Source of the DNA: Streptomyces sp. NBC_01276
Lineage (GTDB): Bacteria > Actinomycetota > Actinomycetes > Streptomycetales > Streptomycetaceae
Reading direction: 5' to 3'
Assembly: GCF_041435355.1 (NCBI RefSeq)
Contig: NZ_CP108443.1
Location: 496,001-560,000 of the forward strand
DNA: 64,000 nucleotides
The notes below the pieces were generated by a model, which saw only the letters and a list, made by a program, of their open reading frames with translations, did not search any database and was not told where the DNA came from. Both the position numbers and the translations under genes were made by a program. This document shows positions 1 to 8,749 of this stretch, in pieces (the first letter of the stretch is position 1; the number at the start of each line of letters is the position of its first letter).

Positions 1-355
1 CTTTGGGTACAGCAGGTATTCACCGCCACACAGTGTCCCTTGACCGACTGAGTGATCCCGGCCCGAGACGCACACTCGTGGTGGCTGTCCTGTTCTCGAT
101 CACCGGCGTCCGCCCGGACGAGCACGACAAGCTCACGCGGCCCGTCCCGGCGAACCACGGCCGAGGTCCCGGCCGCCTCCGCCGCGCCTTCCACCGTCGA
201 CGACCAGGACGCTGCCCTCCTACGGGCGGAGCCGGGCGGATCCGCGCGAACACGCTTTGGCCATGGCCCATTCCGAGTACGGCGGACCAGCGCCGGTCGC
301 CGCGTCTCCCTTGCCGCCTCGTGTCCCGGCCCGCCCGTGCGCGGGTGATGCGTTG
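1..355. other. No gene recognised at left edge
   Basis: Open frames run through this stretch on both strands, as they do in all very GC-rich DNA. None shows a recognisable motif, a convincing ribosome binding site or a clear codon bias. It may hold the end of a gene that starts outside the window. Confidence 0.4.
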
Positions 356-1036
356 TCAGGGCTGGTCGGTGGTGAGGTGGCGGAGGTAGGCGGCGGCGGT
401 GGGGTAGGCGTGGTCCTGGGCACCGTGGCGGTGGAGTTCGAGCCGGCCGTCGGGGTGGATGCGCACGGTGGTGGTGGCGCGCCGTGGAGCCCGGGTTTCC
501 TCGTGCCGACCGGTGAGGGTGTCCGAGGTGAGGACGGGGACGGGCGGCGGGAACATGGCGGTCGCGTCGGAGGCCGTGGCGGCGGGCGGCCGGCCGGTGC
601 GGTTGGCGCTGCTGACGTAGAGCAGCGGACAGCCGGCGAGGACGGGCAGCAGGGGGGTCCAGCGGGCGCCGAACAGCAGGGCCCAGCCGTCGCGGACGGC
701 GGGTGAGAGCCACCCGGGGCAGGGCACGTCCCGGCGGAGCGGAACCAGCAGGGTGAGGAGTTCCTCCTCCAGGAGCCGGCGGGCTGTCCGCGCGTGGCCC
801 GCGTCGAGCGCCGAGGACGCGTCGAAGGCGGTGAGGGTGTCCGGGTGGTGGGCCCACAAGGCGACGGCCTGGCCGGCCGGCCGGCCTTTGGCCGTGTTCA
901 CGGCGCCCGGAACGGTCCCGGCGAGGACGTAGGTCAGCGGTGCGGGGTTGGGCAGCACCACCGCCGTTCCCTCGCCCAGGGCCCGCCGCGCTTCGGCGAC
1001 ACCGGTGAAGGGGCCGCGGGGTGCGGTCGCGGTCAC
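356..1036 (-). CDS. YrdC/Sua5-like domain protein
   Basis: A 226-residue protein that I place in the YrdC/Sua5 superfamily, known for binding ATP, bicarbonate and threonine to make threonylcarbamoyl-AMP for tRNA modification, with relatives that act in carbamoylation of natural products. Seen: an N-terminal segment with AKGRPAGQAVALW, which resembles the family's KGRP loop, and later LLYVSSANRTGRPP, which matches the conserved SAN(R/x)SG motif. The usual N-terminal VxPTDTVYGL segment is poorly conserved here (VVLPNPAPLTYVLAG), so the substrate may differ. The GTG start overlaps the TGA stop of the upstream metallolyase gene (GTGA), so the two are translationally coupled and probably work together. 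The longer open frame upstream is only a shadow of that gene. The family call is fairly secure; the role is inferred only. Confidence 0.7.
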   Translation of the reverse strand: MTATAPRGPFTGVAEARRALGEGTAVVLPNPAPLTYVLAGTVPGAVNTAKGRPAGQAVALWAHHPDTLTAFDASSALDAGHARTARRLLEEELLTLLVPLRRDVPCPGWLSPAVRDGWALLFGARWTPLLPVLAGCPLLYVSSANRTGRPPAATASDATAMFPPPVPVLTSDTLTGRHEETRAPRRATTTVRIHPDGRLELHRHGAQDHAYPTAAAYLRHLTTDQP

Positions 1037-2262
1037 CGGGTGTCTCCGGCCGGTGCGTGGGCGAGACCGTCGAGGTAGGCGGCGAACGCCGCGTCGTCGA
1101 CGACGGCCCGGCCGCTGCGGTAGGCCCGCGACTTCACCCACCGCATCGCCGCCCGTGCCCGTTGCTGGTCGAGGGCGTGTCCCAGCCGGGCGGCGACGGC
1201 GGTGACGACGCGGGCGCTGGCCAAGTGGGTCAGGACCACGGCCGGTTCGACACCCAGCACCTCGTGGGGGTCGTAGGGCTGGAACAGCTGCGGATGCACG
1301 AAGGGGGTTCCCGTCGAGAGGGTGCCGACCCCGGGGCCGACGATGGGTGTGGTCACGCTCAGCGGTACGCCGGTCTCCTCGGCCACCGCCCGCGCGATCG
1401 GCGTCAGAGCGGTCAGGTCCGGGGCGGTCCACCACGGTGCCGCATCAGGACCGAGGACCTCCTCGGGGTGACGGTCCAGGAGGAACACCAGCTGTTCGGT
1501 GGCCACCATCCCGGCCCGCTCCGCGATACCCAGCCACGCAGCGGAGACCACCCTCACCCCCGCCGAGAGTGCCTGCAGCGTGTTGGCCAGGCCCAGACCG
1601 AGATCGTTGTGCAGGTGCGCGCCCAGCACCACGCCCTCACCGGCCCCGGCCGCCACCGCGTCGAACATCGACCGGCAGCCGGCGGGCAACTGACCGCCGA
1701 CGGTGTCGGCCAGCAGCACCACGCCCGCCCCGGCCCCCGTCATCGCCCGCGCGTACGCGGCCATCAGTCCGGAGTCGGCGCGGGAGGCATCCGCCAGGCA
1801 CACGTCCACCGCGACCGACGCGTCGAGGTCACGGGCCCGCTTGACGCACGCGACGCCCTCCTCCAACGCCGCCCGCGCGCCGCGGTGCACCATCACCCGC
1901 GCCATGGCCTCCGACGCCGGCACCACCACCATCACCCGCGCGTGCGTACTGCCGCGCACCGACGCAACGGCCTGCACCACGTCCTGGGCGGCGCCCCGGC
2001 ACACCGCGGCCACACTCACCGCACCCTCGGCCTCCACCGCGACCTGACGGACCGCCTCGAACTCCTCGGCACACACCGCCGGGAACCCCGCCGCGAACAC
2101 CACGTGCCGCGGCCCGTCCGCACCGAACATGCCTCCCTGCCGGCGCGCGAGCCGCACCCGGAAGTCCGCTGTCATGAGCGTCTTGGCCTGCGCGCCGTCG
2201 CGCGCGGACTCCTCCCAGATGACCACCCGGCCCGCCCCGGCCGACTCCCGCACCACGTCCAC
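1033..2262 (-). CDS. DRE-TIM metallolyase (isopropylmalate synthase/HMG-CoA lyase family)
   Basis: A 409-residue protein of the DRE-TIM metallolyase superfamily, whose members condense or cleave acyl-CoA/alpha-keto acid units (2-isopropylmalate synthase, homocitrate synthase, HMG-CoA lyase). Seen: near the N-terminus ESARDGAQA, matching the family's RDG-Q signature that holds the metal-binding Asp, and in the middle HLHNDLGLGLANTLQAL, matching the HxHND metal-binding signature. The C-terminal half is short and lacks a clear leucine-binding regulatory domain, unlike LeuA. The start is GTG. It is immediately upstream of and overlaps a YrdC-like gene. That pairing is unusual and suggests a specialised pathway, not leucine synthesis. 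The exact substrate cannot be told from sequence alone. Confidence 0.75.
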   Translation of the reverse strand: MDVVRESAGAGRVVIWEESARDGAQAKTLMTADFRVRLARRQGGMFGADGPRHVVFAAGFPAVCAEEFEAVRQVAVEAEGAVSVAAVCRGAAQDVVQAVASVRGSTHARVMVVVPASEAMARVMVHRGARAALEEGVACVKRARDLDASVAVDVCLADASRADSGLMAAYARAMTGAGAGVVLLADTVGGQLPAGCRSMFDAVAAGAGEGVVLGAHLHNDLGLGLANTLQALSAGVRVVSAAWLGIAERAGMVATEQLVFLLDRHPEEVLGPDAAPWWTAPDLTALTPIARAVAEETGVPLSVTTPIVGPGVGTLSTGTPFVHPQLFQPYDPHEVLGVEPAVVLTHLASARVVTAVAARLGHALDQQRARAAMRWVKSRAYRSGRAVVDDAAFAAYLDGLAHAPAGDTR

Positions 2263-2529
2263 GCCTGATCCCCCGCCCCTTCGCGGCCGTCACCTCCGGT
2301 GGGGCGACCGGCTCGTCCGTCGTCGGGGAAACGATCTCCCAGCGCCCACGAGCGGTCCGGCCGCAGCGGCGGCTGTCACCCGATCGGGGGACAAGGCGTG
2401 TGCGGGTCCGACCTCATCGTGCTCAGGCGCGCCGGAACGGCGCGCACCGACTCCGGACGTGGTCGATCGGAGGAGACGACCGCGCGCCGGAAGGAGATCC
2501 GGGGGACGGACCCGGACGCGCCGTCGGCG

Positions 2530-4020
2530 TCACCGCGCGCCGCTCGCCGTACGCGCCCCGGCACCCGACGCCGTACCCTCCCCGTCGTCCGCACCCGAGC
2601 CGTCCGCCCCGGAGCCCGCCTGACGGAACGCGGTCGTCTGGAGCAGCAGTGCCAGCACGCACACCAGGGTGCTCAGTCCCCAGATCGTCAGATACGCGGA
2701 GAGCGCGGGGACCTCCGTACCGCCGACGACCATCGTGCCGAGGACCACGGAGGCACCCGCGCCCGCGACGCTGCCGCCCAGCGTCTTGAGGTTGTTGTAG
2801 ACGGCCGTGGCGCTCGCCGTACGGTCCTCGGCACTGCCCTCCACGATGACGGTGGGCAGCCCGCCCAGCGCCAGGCCCATGCCGAAGCCCGTCACCGCGG
2901 ACGACAGGGCGAACAGCGGAAGTACGGCGTACGAGGCCATCAGGCCCGCGCTGCCGGCCGCCATCAGCCCGAACGCGGCGAAGAGGATCCTGCGGTAACC
3001 GGCCCGCGCGGCCACCCGGGCCACGACGCTCGCCCCGATGAAGGCCAGCACGTGCGGCACCCCGCCCCAGAGGCTGATCTCCCAGGTGGCGAGCGAGAAT
3101 CCGTATCCCCCCACCGCGGGTGACGCGGCCAGATAGGTGATCGCCACGGCCTGACCGCCCAGCATCACCGAGCCGAAGACGAAACCCGAGACGTAGTACG
3201 CCGCCGTCTGCCGCCGGGCGACCGCCCGCACGTCGACCAGGGCGTACGGACGGGCGAGTTCGAGCCGGACCCACCAGATCAGGAGCGCGGCGGCAGCCAG
3301 GAGACCGGCCGGCGTGGGCAACGAGGTCCAGCCCCAGGCGGCCGCCCGGGCCACGGTGCCGAGGAAGAGCACGAGCGCCGGACCGAGCAGCAGCGCACCG
3401 GCCCAGTCCATCCTGCCTTCCGCCCGGCTGAGGGACTCGGGAATGCCGCAGTACGAGAGCACCGCGCAGCCGCAGGCGAGCGCGGCGAGCACCCAGAGCG
3501 TGACGCGGATGTCACCGGTGAGATGGAGGAGAGGGCCCGCAAGGGCGTGACCGAGGAGGGATCCCAGGGTCAGCGCACCGACCAGGAGCCCGACCGCCCG
3601 GCGTCCGCCGTCAAGGTCGAGCCGGCTGCGCACCAGACCGATCTCCAGCGGCAACAGCGCGGCCAGCGGCCCCATCAGCGCCCGGCCGAGCAGCAGTACC
3701 GCGACGTTCGGCGCGAGCGCGACCAGGAGGGTACCGAGCGCGACGCAGGCGAGGGCGATCCGGGTGAGACGACGGTGTCCGTACAGGTCGCCGAGCCGCC
3801 CGAAGGCGGGCGCGCTCACCGCGGCGGCCAGGAACTGGGTCGCCGTGAACCACTGGGCCTCGGACGCGCTGATGGCCTGCCAGTCCCGCACGGCCGGCAG
3901 GAGCGCCGGCGCGGATCCCTGGAGGAAGCCGCTGACGAGCTCGAACACGACGAGCAGCCCGACGACGGCAGTGACCTTGGCGTCGCGTCTCGCGGGGCGC
4001 GGCGCCGCCGGGGGCGTCAC
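2530..4020 (-). CDS. MFS transporter, DHA2-like drug exporter
   Basis: A 496-residue major facilitator with about 14 hydrophobic segments, in the EmrB/QacA (DHA2) style of proton-coupled exporters. Seen: an N-terminal transmembrane helix (VVGLLVVFELVSGFLQG), the loop 2-3 signature GRLGDLYGHRRLTRIAL (residues about 70-86) and repeated glycine-rich membrane helices. The C-terminus is a short Ala/Gly/Ser-rich tail. The GTG start is chosen because it overlaps the TGA stop of the amidohydrolase gene upstream (GTGA), giving a coupled two-gene operon; the longer open frame would run antisense-like through that gene. An exporter coupled to an amidase suggests uptake or removal of an N-acyl compound or its product. 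The substrate is unknown. Confidence 0.85.
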   Translation of the reverse strand: MTPPAAPRPARRDAKVTAVVGLLVVFELVSGFLQGSAPALLPAVRDWQAISASEAQWFTATQFLAAAVSAPAFGRLGDLYGHRRLTRIALACVALGTLLVALAPNVAVLLLGRALMGPLAALLPLEIGLVRSRLDLDGGRRAVGLLVGALTLGSLLGHALAGPLLHLTGDIRVTLWVLAALACGCAVLSYCGIPESLSRAEGRMDWAGALLLGPALVLFLGTVARAAAWGWTSLPTPAGLLAAAALLIWWVRLELARPYALVDVRAVARRQTAAYYVSGFVFGSVMLGGQAVAITYLAASPAVGGYGFSLATWEISLWGGVPHVLAFIGASVVARVAARAGYRRILFAAFGLMAAGSAGLMASYAVLPLFALSSAVTGFGMGLALGGLPTVIVEGSAEDRTASATAVYNNLKTLGGSVAGAGASVVLGTMVVGGTEVPALSAYLTIWGLSTLVCVLALLLQTTAFRQAGSGADGSGADDGEGTASGAGARTASGAR

Positions 4021-5222
4021 GCCCCGTCCCCTGTCGTGGCGAGACGCCGCTCGGCCAGTTCCGCCAGCAGCGCCGCCTGCCGCGCGAGGACGGCATCGTC
4101 GAAGACGGCCCTCGGCGAGTGGTTCTCCGGCGCCTTCTCCAGGTCGGCGCCCTCGGGCGCGGCTCCGACCAGCAGCATCGCCCCCGGGACCTGCTGCAGC
4201 ACCAACGAGAAGTCCTCCGAACCGCTGGCCGGCTGCGGCGCGTGCCACACCTCTCCCGCGCCGAAGAGTTCGCGGGCCGTGTCCATGGCGAAGGCGGTCT
4301 CCGCGGGCTCGTTGACCGTGACCGGGTAGAGCAACTCGTAGGCCACGTCCACTTCCAGCCCGTGCGCGGCGGCGATCCCGCGCACCAGGCGGGGGAGCCC
4401 CTCGGCGAGGCGCTCGTGGGTGGCCTCGGAGTAGCTGCGTACGGTGGCCTTGAACTCGGCGGTGTCCGGGATCACGTTCTGCTGCGTACCGGCGTGCAGA
4501 CTGCCGACGGTCACCACCACCGGATCGAAGATGTCGAAGGTCCGCGTCACCCAGTTCTGCAGCGCCGTGACCATCTCGCAGACGGCGGGCACCGGATCCT
4601 TGGCGCGGTGCGGCGCCGACCCGTGGCCGCCCTCACCGCGGACCGTCACCTTCAGGACGTCCGACGCCGTCATCACCGTCCCCGGACGGGAGGCGATCCA
4701 GCCGCCGGGCAGCCGGTTGGCCGCGACGTGCAGGGCGAAGGCGGCGTCGACGCGCCGGCCCGCCGCGTCCAGGACGCCCTCCTCGATCATCGCGCCGGCG
4801 CCGTTGTAGCCCTCCTCACCCGGCTGGAACATGAAGACGACATCGCCGTGCAGCGCCTCGCGCCGGTCCGCGAGCAAGGTCGCGGCGCCGACGAGCCCGG
4901 CCGTGTGCAGATCGTGTCCGCAGCCGTGCATCCGACCGGCGACCTCGGAGGCGTACGGGAGCCCCGTCCGTTCGGCCACCGGCAGGGCGTCCATGTCGCC
5001 GCGCAGCAGCACCGCGCCGCCGGGGCGGCCGCCGCGCAGCACGGCCGTGACGGAGGTGAGGTCCCGGCCGAGCGTGATGTCGAGGGGGAGGCCTTCGAGC
5101 GCGGCGAGTACCTTCTCCTGGGTGCGGGGAAGCTGGAGGCCGAGCTCCGGCTCGCGGTGCAGCGAGCGGCGGAGCCGGACCAGATCGGGCTGTAGTTCCC
5201 TCGCGCGTTCCAGTACGGACAT
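4017..5222 (-). CDS. M20 family metallo-amidohydrolase (HipO/ILR1-like)
   Basis: A 401-residue cytosolic zinc amidohydrolase of the M20D group, which cleaves N-acyl amino acids such as hippurate, N-acetyl-diaminopimelate or indole-acetyl-amino acids. Seen: RGDMDALP at 74-81, MHGCGHD at 98-104 with the metal ligands Cys101, His103 and Asp104, the catalytic GEEG at 135-138, a ligand His in FALHV near 165, the dimerisation loop with HGSAPH at 200-205, and NHSPRA near the C-terminus. All expected active-site residues are present. It is the first gene of an operon with the MFS gene that overlaps it, and is divergent from an Lrp-type regulator 104 bp away, which is the likely controller. Length is normal for the family. 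Confidence 0.9.
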   Translation of the reverse strand: MSVLERARELQPDLVRLRRSLHREPELGLQLPRTQEKVLAALEGLPLDITLGRDLTSVTAVLRGGRPGGAVLLRGDMDALPVAERTGLPYASEVAGRMHGCGHDLHTAGLVGAATLLADRREALHGDVVFMFQPGEEGYNGAGAMIEEGVLDAAGRRVDAAFALHVAANRLPGGWIASRPGTVMTASDVLKVTVRGEGGHGSAPHRAKDPVPAVCEMVTALQNWVTRTFDIFDPVVVTVGSLHAGTQQNVIPDTAEFKATVRSYSEATHERLAEGLPRLVRGIAAAHGLEVDVAYELLYPVTVNEPAETAFAMDTARELFGAGEVWHAPQPASGSEDFSLVLQQVPGAMLLVGAAPEGADLEKAPENHSPRAVFDDAVLARQAALLAELAERRLATTGDGA

Positions 5223-5326
5223 GCTGCGTCAACCTCCTGATACGGTTCCGGCCGTGGTCAGGGCAAGGCTGAAGCCCCACCGGGTAGAGGGATCCGGATT
5301 CGCAGGAAAAACGCAGGAGGACCCCC

Positions 5327-6523
5327 GTGACGCAGGAAAGCGGGCGAGAGGCCGAAAGCGCGAAGGCGGGCGGCCGTTGCCCCACGCCCGGGAAGAGGGC
5401 GGGGACGCCGCCCGGCACCCTCCCCGCGGCGAAGCCGGGAAGAACGGCGGGCTCCGTGTCCGGCCCGGCCCCGCTCCCGGCCCCGTACGCCCTCGACGAT
5501 GTCGACCAGGCCCTCGTGCACGCCCTCCAGATCGCCCCGCGCGCGGACTGGACCCGGATCGGCTCCGTCCTCGGCCTCGACGCGGTCACGGTCGCCCGTC
5601 GCTGGAACCGGCTCACCGAAGCGGGCGCCGCGTGGATCAGCTGCCACCCCGCGCCCGTCCTCGCCGCCGCCGGTCAGGGACTGCTCGCCTTCGTCGAGGT
5701 CGACTGCGCCAACGGCAGCCTGCTCGACGTCGCCCGCGCGCTGGCCGCGCTGCCCCACGTCACCGCCGTCGAGCACGTCAGCGGCGACGGCGATCTGCTC
5801 GTCACCGTCCTGGCTCCCGACCTCGTCGCGCTCACTCACTGGGTGACCCGGGGACTCGGCTCGATGCCCGGCATCAGCGCCACCCGCACCCATCTCGCGA
5901 GCACCGTCTACACGGAGGGCAGCCGCTGGCGCCTGCGCGCCCTCGACCGCGGCCAGATCGCCCGCCTCGCCGACGGGGAACCTGCCCGGGGCGAGGTACC
6001 CGTCTTTCCCCTCACCGACCTGGACCACGATCTCATCGCCGTACTGTCGGTCGACGGCCGCGCGACCTACCGCGCGCTGGCCGAGAGCTCCGGAGCGAGC
6101 CCGGACACCGTACGGCGCAGGCTCGGCCGCCTGTTCGCCGCCGGGATGCTCCAGACCCGCTGCGAGGTCGCCAGGCCGCTCTCCGAGTGGCCGGTCGCGG
6201 TCGTCTACTGGGGCCGGGTGGCGGCCGGCGCCCTTGAAAGCGTCTCCCGGCTCGTCACGGGCGTCCGGGAGGTACGGCTGTGCGCGGGCGTGACCGGCCG
6301 CCACAACCTGCTCGTCGTCGCCTGGGTGAAGTCCCTCGCGGACGCCCAGCGCTTCGAGGTGCGGCTCAACGAGCGCGCACCGGGCCTGGAGATCACCGAC
6401 CGCGCCGTCGTGCTGTGGCTGATGAAGGTCAGCGGCCACCTGCTCGACGAACGGGGCTACCGGATCGGCGCCGTCCCCTTCGACGTCCGCGCAGCCGCCC
6501 GTACGGCGCCGACGGAGCGCTGA
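5327..6523 (+). CDS. Two-domain Lrp/AsnC family regulator
   Basis: A 398-residue regulator built as a tandem duplication of the Lrp/AsnC unit. Seen: after a low-complexity Pro/Gly/Ala leader (about 50 residues), LDDVDQALVHALQIAPRADWTRIGSVLGLDAVTV is the first winged-helix domain, followed by an effector-binding RAM-like half; LTDLDHDLIAVLSVDGRATYRALAESSG starts the second unit, followed by another RAM-like half with VAGALESVSRLVTG. Double-length Lrp proteins of this kind are common in Streptomyces. The GTG start is supported by a strong AGGAGG at 5315-5320. It is transcribed away from the amidohydrolase-MFS operon, so local control of that operon by an amino-acid-like ligand is the obvious inference. 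Confidence 0.88.
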   Translation: MTQESGREAESAKAGGRCPTPGKRAGTPPGTLPAAKPGRTAGSVSGPAPLPAPYALDDVDQALVHALQIAPRADWTRIGSVLGLDAVTVARRWNRLTEAGAAWISCHPAPVLAAAGQGLLAFVEVDCANGSLLDVARALAALPHVTAVEHVSGDGDLLVTVLAPDLVALTHWVTRGLGSMPGISATRTHLASTVYTEGSRWRLRALDRGQIARLADGEPARGEVPVFPLTDLDHDLIAVLSVDGRATYRALAESSGASPDTVRRRLGRLFAAGMLQTRCEVARPLSEWPVAVVYWGRVAAGALESVSRLVTGVREVRLCAGVTGRHNLLVVAWVKSLADAQRFEVRLNERAPGLEITDRAVVLWLMKVSGHLLDERGYRIGAVPFDVRAAARTAPTER

Positions 6524-6586
6524 CGAGCCACCGCCCGGCAGCGCGTCGCCGCGCTCGGAACCGCCCCGCCGAGGGAGGCGTCGTGT

Positions 6587-6621
6587 CCGGACGCCGGACA
6601 CCGGACACCGGACGCCGGACG
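6587..6621. repeat. Short tandem repeat, five copies of CCGGACR
   Basis: Five head-to-tail copies of the 7-bp unit CCGGACR lie in the 332-bp gap between the Lrp gene and the PadR gene. The units alternate G and A in the last position. I see no gene in this gap. The array may be variable in copy number or may form secondary structure; no function can be read from it. Confidence 0.8.
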
Positions 6622-6818
6622 CGGAGCGGCGGGACCGTTCCGCCGCGTGTGCTGTCGATGGGAGCTTCGCGGGCCGGTTCGGGGCGGACCGGTCACCGAC
6701 GAGAGGTACGCCCTGATCGCCCGGACCTGACCGGGAGGATCATCCCCGCGGGGGAACCGGCGGCGACGCCGCACGGCCCAGGTCCGGGTGGAGATCGCCG
6801 AGGACGCGGTCGGCCCCC

Positions 6819-6857
6819 TTCACATGCATTGGTATCGCCGGGTATCTTGCATTGCAT
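6819..6857 (+). promoter_or_regulatory. Probable leaderless promoter and operator of the padR gene
   Basis: TTCACA (6819-6824) and TATCTT (6843-6848), 18 bp apart, fit a -35/-10 pair. The -10 box ends only 7 bp before the ATG, which would give a leaderless or nearly leaderless transcript. The region holds a direct repeat GGTATC at 6831 and 6841 (10 bp apart, one helical turn) and an inverted pair ATGCA (6824-6828) / TGCAT (6853-6857). This is a natural place for PadR autorepression. Inference from sequence only. Confidence 0.45.
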
Positions 6858-7230
6858 GGAACCAGGCGATTCGGCCAAACAGGCCCGGGCGGCCGCCCAA
6901 CTGCGCAAGGGCGTCCTGGAGTACTGCGTCCTCGCCCTGATGCGGGACCGTCCCCGCTACGGCGTGGAACTCCTCCACGCCCTGGAGGACTCCGGTGCCC
7001 TGGCCACCAGCCAGGGCACGGTCTACCCGCTGCTCTCCCGGCTCCGCCGCGACGACCTGGTCACCACCACCTGGCAGGAATCCGCCTCCGGACCACCCCG
7101 TCGCTACTACGCCCTCACCGACAGCGGCCGGGCCGCGCTCGACGAGTTCACCCGCGTCTGGCCGGGCTTCCGCAACGCCGTCGACGCCTTCCTGACCACC
7201 CCGCGCCCCTCCACCGGAGACCCCGAATGA
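6856..7230 (+). CDS. PadR family transcriptional regulator
   Basis: A 124-residue PadR regulator. Seen: LRKGVLEYCVLALMRDRPRY (helix 1-2 of the winged helix), a recognition region ATSQGTVYPLLSRLRRDDLV that matches the family hallmark (xxGTVYPxLxRLxxxGL), and the wing with RRYYALTDSGR. The C-terminal dimerisation helix is short, as in the PadR-s1 subgroup. The ATG chosen sits inside a palindromic region and leaves no room for a leader. Its stop overlaps the start of the next gene (ATGA), which encodes a HAAS-type membrane protein; this PadR/HAAS gene pair is a widespread arrangement in actinobacteria and firmicutes, and the two are probably co-expressed and jointly repressed. Confidence 0.92.
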   Translation: MEPGDSAKQARAAAQLRKGVLEYCVLALMRDRPRYGVELLHALEDSGALATSQGTVYPLLSRLRRDDLVTTTWQESASGPPRRYYALTDSGRAALDEFTRVWPGFRNAVDAFLTTPRPSTGDPE

Positions 7231-7817
7231 AGACCTCTGCCGACCGCATAAGCGACTACCTCGACGCCGTCGAACGCGAGGGCTCCGCACTGCCCGCCGA
7301 CCGCCGCCAGGAACTCCTCGCCGATCTCGCCGAGCACATCGAGGTGACCTGTGCCGAGCGCCCCGACGCGGCGATCGGGGAGATCCTCGCGGAGCTGGGG
7401 GACCCCCGCGCGATCGCGGCAACGGCGCTGGCCGAGGCGGGAAGCGGGGCCGCCGGTACCTCGGCCCTGAGCGGTGTCGACGCACCCGACCGGCGGGGCA
7501 AGGTGCACCCCCTGGTCCCGCTCCTGATGCTCACCCTCTCGCTGGCCTTCATCATGGTCTTCCCCGACCACTCCGGGCCGCTGGTCGGCGTCCTGTTCCG
7601 CATCACCGGCGCGGTGCTCCTCTGCACCTCGGTGCACTGGAGCGCCGTCCAGAAGACAACCGGTGTCCTGCTCACCGCCGTCCTGCCGACCGCCGTCATC
7701 GGCGTCTACAACCAGGCGGGCGGCCCGGCCGGCACCCCGGCCCTCCTGGCCAACCTGGTCACACTCGCCGTGCTGGCCGGGACGGCGGCATGGCTCTGGC
7801 GGGTCCGCCGGGCCTGA
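7227..7817 (+). CDS. HAAS/DUF1700-like membrane protein paired with PadR
   Basis: A 196-residue protein. Seen: an N-terminal helical cytoplasmic domain with ISDYLDAVEREGSALP and RQELLADLAEHIE, which matches the HAAS domain that is typically encoded next to PadR genes, then about four hydrophobic segments from residue 95 onward (VPLLMLTLSLAFIMVF, LLCTSVHWSAV, GVLLTAVLPTAVIGVY, LVTLAVLAGTAAWLW). It starts with an ATG that overlaps the padR stop, so it depends on padR translation. Its role in the family is unclear; it is thought to act with PadR in stress or envelope signalling. Nothing in the sequence allows a more exact statement. Confidence 0.85.
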   Translation: MKTSADRISDYLDAVEREGSALPADRRQELLADLAEHIEVTCAERPDAAIGEILAELGDPRAIAATALAEAGSGAAGTSALSGVDAPDRRGKVHPLVPLLMLTLSLAFIMVFPDHSGPLVGVLFRITGAVLLCTSVHWSAVQKTTGVLLTAVLPTAVIGVYNQAGGPAGTPALLANLVTLAVLAGTAAWLWRVRRA

Positions 7818-7889
7818 AGGAGCCTGCCGTCCGGGCATGAGCGCCGGGTGTCCCACGGCCGGAACCGCCCCGGCCCGGCCTGCTCGGCA

Positions 7890-8001
7890 CCGTGCCGAAG
7901 TCGACCACGACCCCCTGCTCGAACCCGCTGCCGACGATCTCGATGGGGGCGCCGGCCTTGCCGACGGGGGTGACGAGCGTGACCACCGGACCCGACTGCA
8001 C
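7890..8001 (-). pseudogene. Fragment of an IPT/TIG-domain protein
   Basis: On the minus strand a short open segment reads VVTLVTPVGKAGAPIEIVG followed by SGFEQGVVVDFGTV, which fits the start of an IPT/TIG immunoglobulin-like fold (PxGxxGxxVxIxGxGF). There is no upstream coding segment in the same frame and the downstream frame soon becomes low-complexity, so this is a fragment. The rest of the 7818-8089 gap shows nothing recognisable. Confidence 0.45.
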
Positions 8002-8089
8002 CTCAGGCGCGCCGAGGAGTCCCAGGTAGGGGAGTTGGCGTGCTGGAAGGTCACCTGCCCCATCTCCGCCGGCGGTGGGGGCGGAGAAG

Positions 8090-8410
8090 GTGTGCAGCGG
8101 TGCGGCGGACCTGCGGCAACTGGACGCACTCGCCGGTCACGTCCGCACCTTCGGAAGGATGATCACCGGACTCCAAGGCGACCAGCTCCCGCAGTGGATC
8201 GAAGCGGTCCGTGCCGATGATCTCCCCAGCCTCCACGCCTTCGTCAACGGCCCGGAACGAGACCTTGCCGCCGTTACCGCCGGGCTGACCCTGCCCTGGA
8301 GCTCGGGCGTCGTCGAGGGCCACGTCAACCGGATCAAGATGCTGAAGCGCCAGATGTACGGCCGGGCTGGCTTCGCACTGCTGCGGAAACGAGTCCTGCC
8401 GGCAGCCTGA
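8090..8410 (+). pseudogene. C-terminal fragment of an ISL3-family transposase
   Basis: About 100 residues match the end of ISL3-type DDE transposases: RQLDALAGHVRTFGRMITGL, then a short helical stretch, and the diagnostic WSSGVVEGHVNRIKMLKRQM YGRAGF segment that carries the last catalytic Glu (VEGHVNRIK). The N-terminal three quarters of the transposase and the left IS end are missing, so this copy is dead. It abuts unrelated gene fragments on both sides, marking a rearranged boundary. Confidence 0.8.
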
Positions 8411-8418
8411 CGGGGCAG

Positions 8419-8733
8419 TTACGAACTCTGTTGGAATCGCTCTGCAGCCTGAACAGGCGTGTCGTAGTAGCCGCGCCGTGCCAGCAGGACCGAGCGGAAG
8501 CAGTAGCCCTGTTCTTCCTCCGGCTCGTCGTCGGCTGCGAACGGGCGCCAGAAGCTCAGGAGCAGGTCGGAGGCGACGAAGGACGCCGGGTCGTCTGGGT
8601 CTGCCTCGATCGAGGTGTACTCGCCCATGCGTCGCACCAGCTCGCGAGCCGGAACCGCGAACAGGTCCAGGCCCCGGAAGATGACTCGGTCTGTCGGAAC
8701 CGATGGCCTCCCGAGCTCAATGGCTTCGAGCAT
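8419..8733 (-). CDS. Hypothetical protein, probably 5'-truncated
   Basis: About 104 residues with plausible Streptomyces codon use. Seen: DLFAVPARELVRRMGEYTSI, an acidic stretch EADPDDPASF, LLLSFWRPF, DDEPEEEQGYCF and LLARRGYYDTP. It looks like the C-terminal half of a small cytosolic protein of a type common in Streptomyces accessory regions, but I do not recognise a named family. The frame stays open upstream to 8862 only as a shadow of sequence in the other strand, and similarity to real coding sequence fades near 8760, so the true N-terminus is probably lost. The ATG at 8733 is only a possible start. Confidence 0.45.
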   Translation of the reverse strand: MLEAIELGRPSVPTDRVIFRGLDLFAVPARELVRRMGEYTSIEADPDDPASFVASDLLLSFWRPFAADDEPEEEQGYCFRSVLLARRGYYDTPVQAAERFQQSS

Positions 8734-8749
8734 GTCTCGCGTGCAGTGG

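Noticed and set aside
1021..2268. Long plus-strand open frame (415 codons)
   Set aside because: It is the antisense shadow of the metallolyase gene; composition is Arg/Gly/His-rich and has no motifs, while the minus strand has clear family signatures.
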